This document shows positions 31,763 through 42,899 of a stretch of DNA of 64,000 nucleotides, piece by piece. This DNA comes from Nectonema munidae (Eukaryota; Nematomorpha; Nectonematoida; Nectonematidae). A program made the translations under genes and the position numbers. Position 1 is the first letter of the stretch. Each line of letters starts with the position of its first letter. The notes beneath the pieces are model-generated. The model was not told the DNA's origin, did no database searches, and saw nothing but the letters and a program-made list of their open reading frames with translations. The stretch is from assembly GCA_030549495.1 (NCBI GenBank), contig JAUIRK010000293.1:744001-808000 (forward strand), read 5' to 3'.

Positions 31763-32425
31763 GTGTTTTTAAAAACTAACCTGTATCAGAGGAGCTTAGT
31801 GTTCCAACGAATCCTTCATCAGTCGTTACAAAAGGTCTTAACGAGTATTGAAGCTCCTAGAAAGAATCTTCTTCTCGAAGTCCTGAAAGAAAGTAGAGTC
31901 TTAGCAAACTTAGTGATTTCGTGGTGGACAGGAGTTGAGTTTAGTCATTCAACCTTCTATTCTCTCCCTGATTCATACCTAGAAAGCCTGTTTCAATTCT
32001 ATGAAGTTCACAGAAGACTCCAAGAGATTATCTACAAGATCCATAATTCGCAAATAGTGGTTGTTTCGGTTGAAATAGACTACGGAGTAGAGATTACATT
32101 CTACGGAGATCTTGCCATTTTGAATATCCACGGAGTTCAGACTCCCGGGACTTATAATAGCTTCTTGTCAGTAGAGAGCAGCTTCAACGGAGCATTCCCC
32201 ATTTTGCTATACTCTTTAATTGCAGATGTAAACTGTAAATACCGCGGATTTTGCTTCTATAAAACGGTTTTTGACTATATACATGCGGGGTTTCTAGATA
32301 TTGTGCGGTTCAAAGAGAGAAATATTTCTCTTGCAGTTGTTCTGCTGCTAAGAGTTTCGCAAAACAAAATTGTCTCGCAGGTGCTTGTTTTATGCATAAT
32401 CTACATAAACCCAACGCTGAGCTAA
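31763..32425 (+). CDS. Unidentified 220-codon ORF
   Basis: The longest single-frame ORF in the window, in a block clearly less AT-rich than its surroundings. It starts MFLKTNLYQRSLVFQRILHQ and contains IVVVSVEIDYGVEITFYGDL and a hydrophobic end (ISLAVVLLLRVSQ, then VSQVLVLCIIYINP). I recognise no family. There are no signal peptide, Cys pairs, zinc finger or polymerase motifs, and no splice junction is needed. The segment is not obviously rRNA or a LINE. The antisense frames are also fairly open, so part of the length may reflect composition. It could be a real taxon-restricted gene, a piece of an unknown mobile element, transferred DNA, or chance. Confidence 0.3.
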   Translation: MFLKTNLYQRSLVFQRILHQSLQKVLTSIEAPRKNLLLEVLKESRVLANLVISWWTGVEFSHSTFYSLPDSYLESLFQFYEVHRRLQEIIYKIHNSQIVVVSVEIDYGVEITFYGDLAILNIHGVQTPGTYNSFLSVESSFNGAFPILLYSLIADVNCKYRGFCFYKTVFDYIHAGFLDIVRFKERNISLAVVLLLRVSQNKIVSQVLVLCIIYINPTLS

Positions 32426-32512
32426 GTTTGCAGCATCTGTCGTTTCATTAAGCTAAATCGCAACAAAGTTGAATATCTAATTCCGAATCAAAAAAACCAC
32501 CTCTAATATTAT

Positions 32513-32587
32513 GTCATCAGATATATCTCCTATTAGCTTTCTAACGATAAAGTCATCAGACATCTCTCCTATTAGCCTTCTAAAGGT
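32513..32587 (+). repeat. Tandem duplication, two 37-38 bp units
   Basis: GTCATCAGATATATCTCCTA, then TTAGCTTTCTAACGATAAA, is followed by GTCATCAGACATCTCTCCTA, then TTAGCCTTCTAAAGG. Translated on plus it gives SSDISPISFL then SSDISPISLL within a 73-codon ORF (32511-32732), which has no other recognisable feature. Confidence 0.75.
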
Positions 32588-32856
32588 ATCGTTCGACAGG
32601 AAGATATGCTTCAACTTTACATGTTCAGAAATTCTTAGAATATTCAATATAATATCTTTGCAGCAAGGTAATATCAACTGTTCTCCTATGCTGTGGGACT
32701 TTTTGAGAACAGTTATTTTTGAAACTTTATAGAAGACTTTCAAACCACGCTTAATATTTTGTAAATCCTATTATCAAAACATTTCTGCATGTGTTCAGCT
32801 TGACTTTTAAAATCGTTAATAGTTTTGTTTACTGAACTCGAGTGTTTCATTTTCAG

Positions 32857-32970
32857 CGCAAGTTTCCCTTACCGGGCTTTAGAAAAGTGGATGCTAACAC
32901 TTCGGAATACAAAAGACACTTCGGTTCCTCTTCCCCACCAGAAGCAAAATGCAGCAAAACCAAAGTTCAA
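32857..32970 (+). CDS. Candidate lone exon (38 codons), unidentified
   Basis: Follows a good acceptor (TTTCATTTTCAG) and ends CAA before GTATGA. It is 114 bp with phase 0 at both ends. It reads RKFPLPGFRKVDANTSEYKR, then HFGSSSPPEAKCSKTK. The S-E-Y-K-R-x-F piece recalls the repeated microtubule-binding motif of MDM1-type proteins, but one motif is weak support. Codon content looks like coding DNA, unlike the flanks. No partner exon was found, so this may be chance. Confidence 0.28.
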
Positions 32971-33227
32971 GTATGAGTCGTCATATTTCATTTTTTTAAG
33001 CCATTAAGAAAAATGCACATTTACATCCATAAAATTCATCCCTGAAAAGCAATAAAAAAATAAAAATAGCACTCAATTCAAAGACTAAATTATTTATTCT
33101 TTCAAATATGACTTATTGGCAAAAATCGCAAATGACCCAATATGGGTGTAATATATTACGCAAAACGATCCACTCAGTGACCCCTTCTTGGCTCCATGGA
33201 ACTGATTCACAATCGCTTAGGACACCG

Positions 33228-33251
33228 CCGACTCTAGTTTGAAACCCACTG
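33228..33251. mobile_element. hAT-like terminal repeat
   Basis: ACTCTAGTTTGAAACCCACTG ends at 33251; its reverse, CAGTGGGTTTCAAACTAGA, has the form of a hAT end. The partner end was not found, so the extent to the left is unknown. Confidence 0.35.
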
Positions 33252-34256
33252 AGTTAGAAGGTAGTGATGCAATCAGAACGACATACAAAGTAATTTCACT
33301 TGACACAATTAGATGTTATGGTGGGATCAGGAGCAATAAAATGTCGCGTAATAATGATGGATGGAGTGTTCATCGGACAAAAATTCTTGTATATAAAATT
33401 TTGAAAATTATAAAAAAAAAAAAATTTTGAAGATGGCGCCTCTGGTTTATACTTAGACATTAATGAATAATATCCTTAATTATATGCATTATATAATATG
33501 TTTCAAATATTATAAATCTCCAGCCTCAAATTATGTAAAATTACTTTAGAAACATCAGTTATAAAGTACTGACTCTCAATCTATAACTAATGCTAAAAGT
33601 ACAATTATTCAAGGCCGTTTCTGAATGTTAATTTTAGATTGTTATTGGAAGATGATGTCCTGAATCTTACATGCCTCTGCTATAAGTTGCAGCACAAAAT
33701 GTTGGATCTATTTTATTCAACATAATTTAAGATATTTTTCCATTGGCTTGTATTTGTAGTTTAATCTCTTCCTAACATTGTCTTAAAAAAGATTTTCAAA
33801 TTATTGTCTATAACCTTTTTATCTAAGTAAAACAATGGCATTCAAAAACAAGATATATCCTAAATTATTTTTTCAAAAGTATTTGATATCTAAAAAAATT
33901 TCCAAAAACTTTTTACTCATAAATTGAGCTTGGTACCTTTTTTTTGTGTAATAAAAGAGTACATTCTTCAATTTTATTAAACTTTACGGCCTTTTTCCAT
34001 GAGTTGCAAAAACACAACGTTAGACTGAAATGATGAAAAAATATTTATGTTGCGTTTTTACAACGTTGGGCCATAAAGAAAATATAATAACTATTTTTAA
34101 AATCGGAGTCGCAGTTCCTTCTTTGCCAATCTCGCTTCATCTCAATTTTTGTTGGCCTCCCCGACTCGCAACTTTACCTATTTGATGCTTTTATCAAAGA
34201 TGCAGAAAGAAAGTTTTTATTTTTTGCTGTCCGAACTTAGATATTTATGCTAAAGG

Positions 34257-34614
34257 CAGGGCTGGCACCCAAAAACCCACTACCCAAAAACCCACCCAAA
34301 AACCCGAGTACCGAAAAACCCAAAAACCCAGTAACATAAACCTATATAAAATTAAAACAATTTGGTAGAAAAATAAATTTTACGAATATATTTTCTTTGC
34401 AAAAAAAGGAAATTCAATCATATTATATAAAAGGTACAAAAAAACACAGACAAGTTTTATTGTAAATTTTTATATATTCTAACGATATATTCTAAGGAAG
34501 GGAAATAAATGTGAGCATAATTAATGATTTTTCAATTAATTGTACAATTCAATTTTATATTAGCTTTTTTGAAAAAACCTTTTTTGCTAGAAATTTGGGT
34601 TTTTGCCAGCCCTG
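34257..34614. mobile_element. hAT-type MITE with perfect 8-bp target-site duplication
   Basis: Ends CAGGGCTGGCACCCAAAAAC and GGGTTTTTGCCAGCCCTG are inverted repeats, flanked on both sides by GCTAAAGG (34249-34256 and 34615-34622). CAG...CTG ends with an 8-bp duplication are diagnostic of hAT mobilisation. At 358 bp with no ORF it is non-autonomous. The left subterminal region carries at least four direct copies of ACCCAAAAACCC-like units, the kind of array that hAT transposases bind. Confidence 0.93.
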
Positions 34615-34622
34615 GCTAAAGG

Positions 34623-37600
34623 AGTATATTTTTGATGAATAAATCAAAAAAATTGATGTTCATGAAGAGTAAACGCATATTCTGAATTCTCTGATAAATA
34701 TTTTTAATAAATTGTTTCAAAAAAAATTCAAAAATAAAACCTTCATTTTCATTTCATATTCAAAAATATTGACTAAATTTAATTTATATTAAATTAAATG
34801 TTGTACATCTCTTAAACAGGGTCACTTTTTCTACAAGACCCTGTGGAAGTAAACTTTAACAACTGAACAAAAACTACATTAAATTCATAATCAAACATCC
34901 CCCCAAACTGACAGATAAATTGGCCAACTTGAAAAAAGAAGACAATATAAAGCATAAAACTCCCTAGACACCATGGTTCATAGTGCATCTCAAAATAAAA
35001 AGTGTCTGCTTTAGGATTTCAAAAAGAAAAGTAGACGATAGACTTCCGAAATGCAATGCTTAAAAGAATTGAAATCATAAAATCGTCGGTTGAATCAAAT
35101 GAGTTAAGCCCTAAATGACAGCAATAAATAACTGTTGAGTTAACATAACTAATTTATTCACGCATTGATGAAATTATCAGTATATATTGAAGAAAACTTT
35201 TTCATAAAGACCTTACCTCCCCTAGTTTCCCATGGCTTGTTATATGAATAGATTAATGGGGCAGCCAAGGGCTCTTCCTTAGATCTACCCTTGATAAAGT
35301 CTTGGTTAGTTTAAAAAAAATAAAATCTCTGAACTTGAAAATAAAATCCACTTTCTTTGCCATGATGATTTGATCTTTTGCAAAAAATCTTTCAATTCTC
35401 TTTTACAACTCGTTACAAGCTAATTTAACTCTTTCAAAAGAAAAGATGGAAAACACATTTCTGGATATTTTCATTAGAAGGCCATGATATCAACACATGT
35501 GTTTATCACAAACCTAGCTTTTAACCGATATAAATTTACAACCTTACGTTAGTATAAAACATATGGGTAGCTAATATATATAAAAGATATTGATGAATCG
35601 CAATTACGTTATTTAAAAGTTGTTCTGATTCTAAATAGTTGATAAATGAGAGAGAATTTGAAAAATATTCTCAATTCTAACTATTACTAAGACAATCGTG
35701 TCATGAAGGAAATTATTTAAGAACGGTTAAAAAATTCTCACATTTTACTTATTTTAATCTAAAAAGTTCAACTACAAACAAAGGACATTCAAATTATAGA
35801 AACTTAACAAAAATTCATTTTAATGTAGTTTTTACATTTGGGAGTAAAAAATGTCACACAGAAAATTTAATTTCATTTTTATTCTTCACCAATTTTATCA
35901 ACCGAACCAATAGGCACATAAAAGTTTATACTAGAGCTATAAAAAGTACAGAACAAATTTTCTTCATTTTAGAAGCGTTCATTATGATGCTTAAAAGTTG
36001 TAAGTACAAAATAATTTAAAATTTATATACTTGAATTTTTTTCCTAGTAGTTAGGTATCGGTAAAGCATTGGTAGTGGTATTTTAAAAACAAGACTCAAA
36101 AATTATAAGCGTCCACGCCGTTCAAAGATGGAATCCATGCTAGGTATACATACGCGCAATGATTGACAGTGATTCTAGGATATGGCAATAAAAGTATCTT
36201 ATTGAAGATATCTTTCGCTGATTTTAAATAGTACTAGTTGCAATAAAAGAGACAATGCCATTGCGCTGCATCATCAAAATATGAGAGCGAGTGCATTAAC
36301 CCGGAGCATGATTCAACTTGTAGAAAAGACAGAGTAAAAAAGTTCAATCTGGAAGTTTAAAAATTATTACCATTCGCTCCATTTCATTAATATTTCATAC
36401 AATAAAATGCAGATAAAAAGAGTTCTAACAAAACTTCTTCTTCTTCTTCTTCCATTATTATTATAGTATAAAAGTGAATTTTTCTCCTGGATAAAATGCA
36501 CCACATTCGAGGAAGCCTAATTAAGCATACAAAGAATGAAATGGATTATGAAAATGCCTACAGAAGGAATCATTTGTTTATATGTTGTCATGAGAAAGCG
36601 AGAAAAAAATCATAAAATGACGATGGAAAAAGGCACGGCACGAAACAGGAGCGATTCCTCGCAAATAATAAGTAGTGGTGATAAAGGATTTTTAATAGAG
36701 CGTAGAGAATGTTGACCAAAAGAGAGAAGCGAATAATCTCCATAATAAAAATATCATTCATTCCATATTTTAATTAAAGCTTCATTGTCCTATAGCCAGC
36801 CAATCTTCTGTGCAGTGCAGTTCTTATGATAATAACAATAGTAAAAGATAATGAAGTCAGAAAGCACAGTGCTGAGAGTGAATACAAGACAGAGAGCCCA
36901 ACCGAGATTCAACACTATAACAACATTTAGAGTAGGAATTAAAATAAATCAGACATCGATAGAAAAATAAATGCATTTCTTAATCAGGATCATGCCTGGC
37001 GGAGTAAAAAACCATTGAAAACTTTCTCAAAAATAGGAAACTCGTATGATGCACAACATGTTTGATATTATCATGTTTAGAAGGGAAAAGAAACATCCTA
37101 CAAGGTACATCATTTTTCTTATCAGGAAGAAGTAGTCTTCTTATTCAGAGATTTTTGTGGATTTAATTGAAATCCATTTTTCTCCATTAATATATATTTA
37201 TTATACGATGCAATCGAATGCTAAACTTGGTAGAGAAAAATGACTTTTGGAAAACATAAGGCCTATTACTTGTTTGTTAAAATCAAACAAATAATGAAGC
37301 ATCTAGATTCAAATTACATTTTTAAATAAAAGGTAGTTCATTCGACTAAGTTTACGAGAAATGCGGAGCTTTTGCGAGAGATACCGAAGGATAATATTTA
37401 TTTTCTTTATTGATTTTGGTGTTTTCTGCGCTGAACAACAAGCTATGTGTGAAACTTGTTTTACTAACCGTGGCGATTTCTTATTTTCGCAGTCGAAAGT
37501 TGGAATTTTGGTTAGATAAAATTTTATAAATTGAAAACAGATTTCATTAAAATCTTAATGTCTTTTTTTGAAATTTTTATGTTGAATATCAAATTCACTA

Positions 37601-40600
37601 GGAAAGTCAAGATCAAAAACTTCAATAATTTTTTTTATTTCAGAAAGGCATGGAGGGCTTTTACGATTTTTTCAAAAGGTTTATTTTTTTTTTAATTTTC
37701 TGAAATATATTTTCGAATCATAGCAAAGATTCATGGAAATAAATACAAAATTTCAAAGCTTTAAAGTTTGAAAACAAACGAAAATCTCGACTTTAAACAG
37801 CGAAATAAAGAAGACATCACCAATTAGTTAAAACATGCTACGTATTTAAATTTAGCAATGAGAGATTGCCAAAATAAATATTGAAATAATCTTTATCTTC
37901 TGGTGTCTTCGAGTAAAAAATGTGAGGCGTAATGAGTGCAATTTATTTGTGTAATAAAGAACTAGCTTACGTGAGATTATGCGTTCGTAAGAAAAATTGA
38001 TCATCGCGCAAGAGGTTGAATGAAAAATAAGGATAAAAAATTTCCTTTATCAACGAACACTACCGCTATCGAAAATAAATAAATAAGTCTTAAGAACAAA
38101 GTTAAAGAAACGCCGCTTCTGCCTCTGTAGCACAGAAGCGCAGGAAAACAAGTTACAAGGCTACAAATACACTAAACATACTATACACGCTTCAGCGTAT
38201 GAGTGCGTATAGACAGACTAGAGAAGCAGAAAATAACTTCGGTTTGCTGTGTGAGGAGCGAGCGCAATAAACATGTATACACTATACAACGTTTTTCCTT
38301 AAAACAAAAAAACAATTATTACCATCTAGTTAATGATAATTACAATGGATGTCGGTGTGAAATTTTACACGCTCTTTTAACAGTACAATACAAAACATTA
38401 TAATGTGAAAAATAGTGTCATGAAAAAAACGAGGAACGAAACTTTAAATCCGCCCACCTCTCAAACAACGAGAAACCTATGAAATATCACAAGTTTACCG
38501 TTTATACTTTGTGCGTATAATACTAAGCTTTTGAAATAAATAAATTTTGTGGAATGGCCCCCTACAATTGTTCGATATGTTAATTATAATCAAGTGAAGC
38601 AATAAAAAAGTTGGTGAAAAGAGAAACTAAAACATCAAGACATAAGACAGAATTTATGAAAAAGGTGAAATGGAATTTTTGGATTATTTGAAAAACTGTC
38701 CAGACTTTTTCACCTTAACTGCAAAATGAAGATGTGCTCTTTTCTCTATACATAAGTAAGAAATATATGTATGTAGAAGTGAAAATAATGGTTTACAATG
38801 ACAACTCATTCGTAATCCAAAAATTCCAGAATTGATTTACTATTACTGTATATTAGGGAAACTTATTTAAAAAATACCCAAGCTGTTCAAATTCCTACAA
38901 AATTAATTGGAACTCAATAAACACGTTCTTTACGCTGCAAGAATTATAGCGAAATATCTAATAAAAATTAGCACACAAAATGATTAAACCTTACAGGGAT
39001 TCTTAAAAATTTGAAGAAACTTTAGACAATGCAGTAATTCGAACAAAAATTTTTCTCACTTGGAACAAAGTTTTTGCGCTCACTTGAAAATTGATGAAAG
39101 AGATATATTTATAAATGCTTTTTTAAGCAAATACATAAACCATAAAATAGAAAAAAAATTAAAAAATATATATAAACAATAATTTCATTTACCATTATAT
39201 GATCCTTATTTAGGAATATACACTAGAATTGATGCCATGGCATTTTAATTAAGTTCCGTCTTACGTAATACATTTTAGTTGTGAAATTGTGAACGCGAAG
39301 GAAATGCGTGAGAGAGGTCTATGGCACTTGAAAGATGGTGAGAGATATAGTAGATACAATTCCAAGAAAGAACACATGTTACAGAGGAAAGCAATGCAAG
39401 TGAAGCGAAAATGTAGGACGCCAATCAAAAATATAAAAACATCTGATTAAAGTTAGATAAAAAAATAAATCACTAATAAAACGCAAAATCAAGTCAGGAT
39501 TTGCATATATTAATTAGAATGCATTTTGAAAGTTAGATAATAATTATCAATTATTTTATATAAAGCTGCTTTAACTAAATATTAAAATATGCCATTGAAC
39601 AAGACATTGTTTTAATGAATAGTATGGATTATGTTTTTTAACAACATAAAAAATTTCTCTCCTGCACAAAGGACTCATTTTTCTCTAATTTTAAAAATAA
39701 AAATAAAAAATAGAAAAGAATAAACTTTTTTGAAATAACTTAATAAACTTGGAGCACAACGCGGCTTTTGTTTACCCGTCCTGCAAGATCAGTCTTAGAT
39801 TTCCATATTCAATAAAAATTTGAAAAATAAGCAGCTAAAAGTTTAAAAAAGATAGACTTAAATGTAAGTATTGTTTTAAATCAAAGATTTTTATTATTTT
39901 CCTTTCATTTAAAAAAACTTTAAAAAGATTAAATTATTAATATGCCTGATCAAATGATGCAATATTATTTACTAAAAATTTATGATTTGATTTTTAAGAA
40001 GTTTTAAAATAACGGTATAATAAACAAGAGAAACCTTGTTTGACGAATGAGACCTAATAAAATATCTTGGTTTGTTAGACTTTATTTATAACTTTAATAT
40101 AACTTTTAAAGCCATTATACACGTTAAACATCCCTCTAACATAATATATAATACATTTAAAAGACTTGCAACTTAGTTTTTTAATTATATTCTTTAAGAA
40201 TCTCATAAAAAAATCTAAAGGAATAATTTTATCAATATGATCCTAATTTTATATTGATTAAAGTTCACGGGTCGATTTTTGAATTGATTATATTTTAATT
40301 CATTTCAAACTCTCTGCATAACTTTTATTAAAAATATATATGTGTATAGGACTTACTACTTATATAAAAAATAATTAAACTTATATTAAAGAAAATTTTT
40401 TAAAGCAATTTCGTAGAAATAAATAGTTGGCTTAGTTAATTGAGAAAAAGAATTTAACTATAAAATAAATGTTTCAGTAATCCTAACCTAGCAACTATCT
40501 AGAAGGGTTGGATGATTTCAGAAATCATCAAAGGAGTTCAATAAGGGGATGATAAATTCAAGTTTCGGTGAGGAGGCTAGTCGGTGTAGTGATTGCCCAC

Positions 40601-41696
40601 TTTTGATCATGCCAACGATCAACTCAAAAAAGAAAGTGCCAGTACCTAAATTTACAAAACTTCTAAACTCTTTAGTTAAGCCAGAGTTACACAGTTAAAG
40701 TCGGAATTAAAGTAGACGGAGGTTTAGAAGGAGAATGTGAGTGGAATTATATATTTATTAACTTAAAAGGGTATGGCTTACATAATAAGGCGATGTTGAT
40801 GGTGATGCGGTTCAAATAAATATAAGGCGAATGGGTCCATGCTTATTCATCGGGGTCTATTCTTGAATTAAATGAAGTATAAATGTAAATGATTATACAT
40901 TTGGATTTATTCTTTAGTTACCTCTCATCTAATGCCTTGGTTGCAATAAAAACTAATTTCTCAATCTTATGCAGTCAGGGAACATTGCAGCAGACTTATA
41001 GAAAAAGTTATGATATAGGTATTATTTATTCTTGTATGAAACAGTGAAGTAGCAAGAGATGACAAAGAAATTTTTCTAAGCCAACCCAAATCTGCCATTT
41101 AGAAATAATTATTTATATTGCTGGATTATTGGAAAATTTTTAATACATCCCTGGTTTAAATAGTAACTCAATATATTTAAACAATCTCAAAAATAGACAC
41201 TCATATACATCAAAGCAAAGGCGGATGAATGAAAATAAAATATTCAAAGTATACTCATTAATTAGTGTTATTTAGTGTTAAGCCATTCAGAGTACAAAAA
41301 TTTGAGTCATTGAAAAAAAGAAATATGATATCTAATGGATTCGATATTTGATAGGAATAAATAGGAAAAAAAGCTGATTTGAAGAACTATTTTTAAATAT
41401 ATAACAATTAATTTATTTACTTAATATAAATCAAAGGATCTTAAATCGTAATAATTTTCATTCTGTATTTATGTAAATAAATGTTCTTTTGAATAAAATA
41501 CACACAATCAATTGACGGTACGTAGCATTAAAAATGGGGTGGTTTTTTTACTAAAAAAATTAATAAAGCTGCCTGAGAGTTATCAAAGGTGCAATGTAAA
41601 TCAAAACACGAGGGCTTTAAGAAGATCTAATAATAAAGCTGGTGCTAGGAAAATTGCTATTGTGGGATAACTGACATGGAGAAAATTGTCATTGTT
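34623..41696. other. Long stretch without a recognised gene
   Basis: AT-rich throughout, with short ORFs only. A (CTT)n tract lies at 36434. Bases 38105-38290 are less AT-rich and could be a promoter or 5' exon region, but nothing specific supports that. A 54-codon open stretch at about 39293-39448 (plus) has no recognisable motif. Confidence 0.5.
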
Positions 41697-41834
41697 TTAA
41701 TCCATTTAGTCCCAATGTTCCCATTTGGGAACATAAGTAATTTCATCTTCGTCTGTTTTTTTCAATGACTTTGAATATAAATCGTCTGCGTTTTTTTAAA
41801 TATCGTCTGATTTCTATGGTACTTAAAGGGTTAA
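41697..41834. mobile_element. TTAA-flanked MITE, family A, copy 5 (138 bp)
   Basis: Starts TTAATCCATTTAGTCCCAAT and ends GGTACTTAAAGGGTTAA, with the internal palindrome GTTCCCATTTGGGAAC and the shared core ATAAATCGTCTGCGTTTTTT. Confidence 0.85.
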
Positions 41835-42899
41835 CCTGAAAACTGAACATTTTTCTTTGAAAATTTTGAAAAACTTCACTGTAATATTGCATATAAAAAT
41901 ATGAAACTTTATTAATACATTTATTGAATATTTATATCACTAACACACCTTAGATATCACCTTTCTTTTTTTCATGGTAAGGTAAAGGTAATGGTAACTT
42001 GTGATGTTTTCATCTTGAAGGCAGAATTGCACTGGTTGTATCGAACCATGTGCAAAGAAAGCTTGATAATGGATCAAACCTGAGAGCTTGAAGTTTTGAA
42101 TAGCTATACATATGAACATTCTTTTTTTTGTCAAGATTTCTAGCAATTTCTCCTTTTCAGGCATATTTGATTAATATACTAAGCTTTATTTAAAACTTTT
42201 ATTCTTTTAATTATAAAATTTTTTGCCAAGCTTAATTTTTAGAAGTTTCTTCTCTGAATTATAATGTTCGATAGAGGAATCTTGCCGTTTGAAATGTATA
42301 TTACATTTCAATTCATTTCATTTCTAACATCTGTTAGCGATATAAATTTTTAATAAGCTTATTAATAAAGTTTGGTAACATATATTTGTAAACATAAAAG
42401 TAAAAACTAAGTTATTATTTTTTGATGTTTACTTGACATTAGAGCGCTATTCAAATTAAACTAGATCAGGGTTTAATTGCAACGCTTATCTGGGTTATAT
42501 TTATTTATATCAATATTAACATTTCTTTCATTTAAAAATTTTAAAAAATATAGTAAATAATTATTTGACATAAAAAATTTTCTTACAGATGATAACAATC
42601 AATACTCCATAATAATAATAGAGCATTACAAAATAAAATTTAAAAAATTTTAGGATTAACTGCTACAACTTGTTCTAAAATGACTCCTAAGCCCTTTTAA
42701 TTTTTAATATTTCTAACTCTTGAAAGCTTAACTTTTCTTTTATAAATTCATTACTATCTAATCTTTAAACTTATTTTATACCTAATTTTTACTTTTCATT
42801 AGCTAAATATTTTTTATTGCTCTATTTTTAATCCATATATAATATTACCTCAAACTTCAAACATTTACTCTTCTGCTCTCTCTACTCACAACCTTCCTT

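Noticed and set aside
38105-38290. Less AT-rich block as a promoter or first exon of PDZ-GEF
   Set aside because: About 11.5 kb upstream of the start codon with no donor linked to exon 1 and no motif; left as unexplained.
39293-39448. 54-codon open stretch with basic residues
   Set aside because: No family resemblance, no flanking exon, and length within chance expectation.
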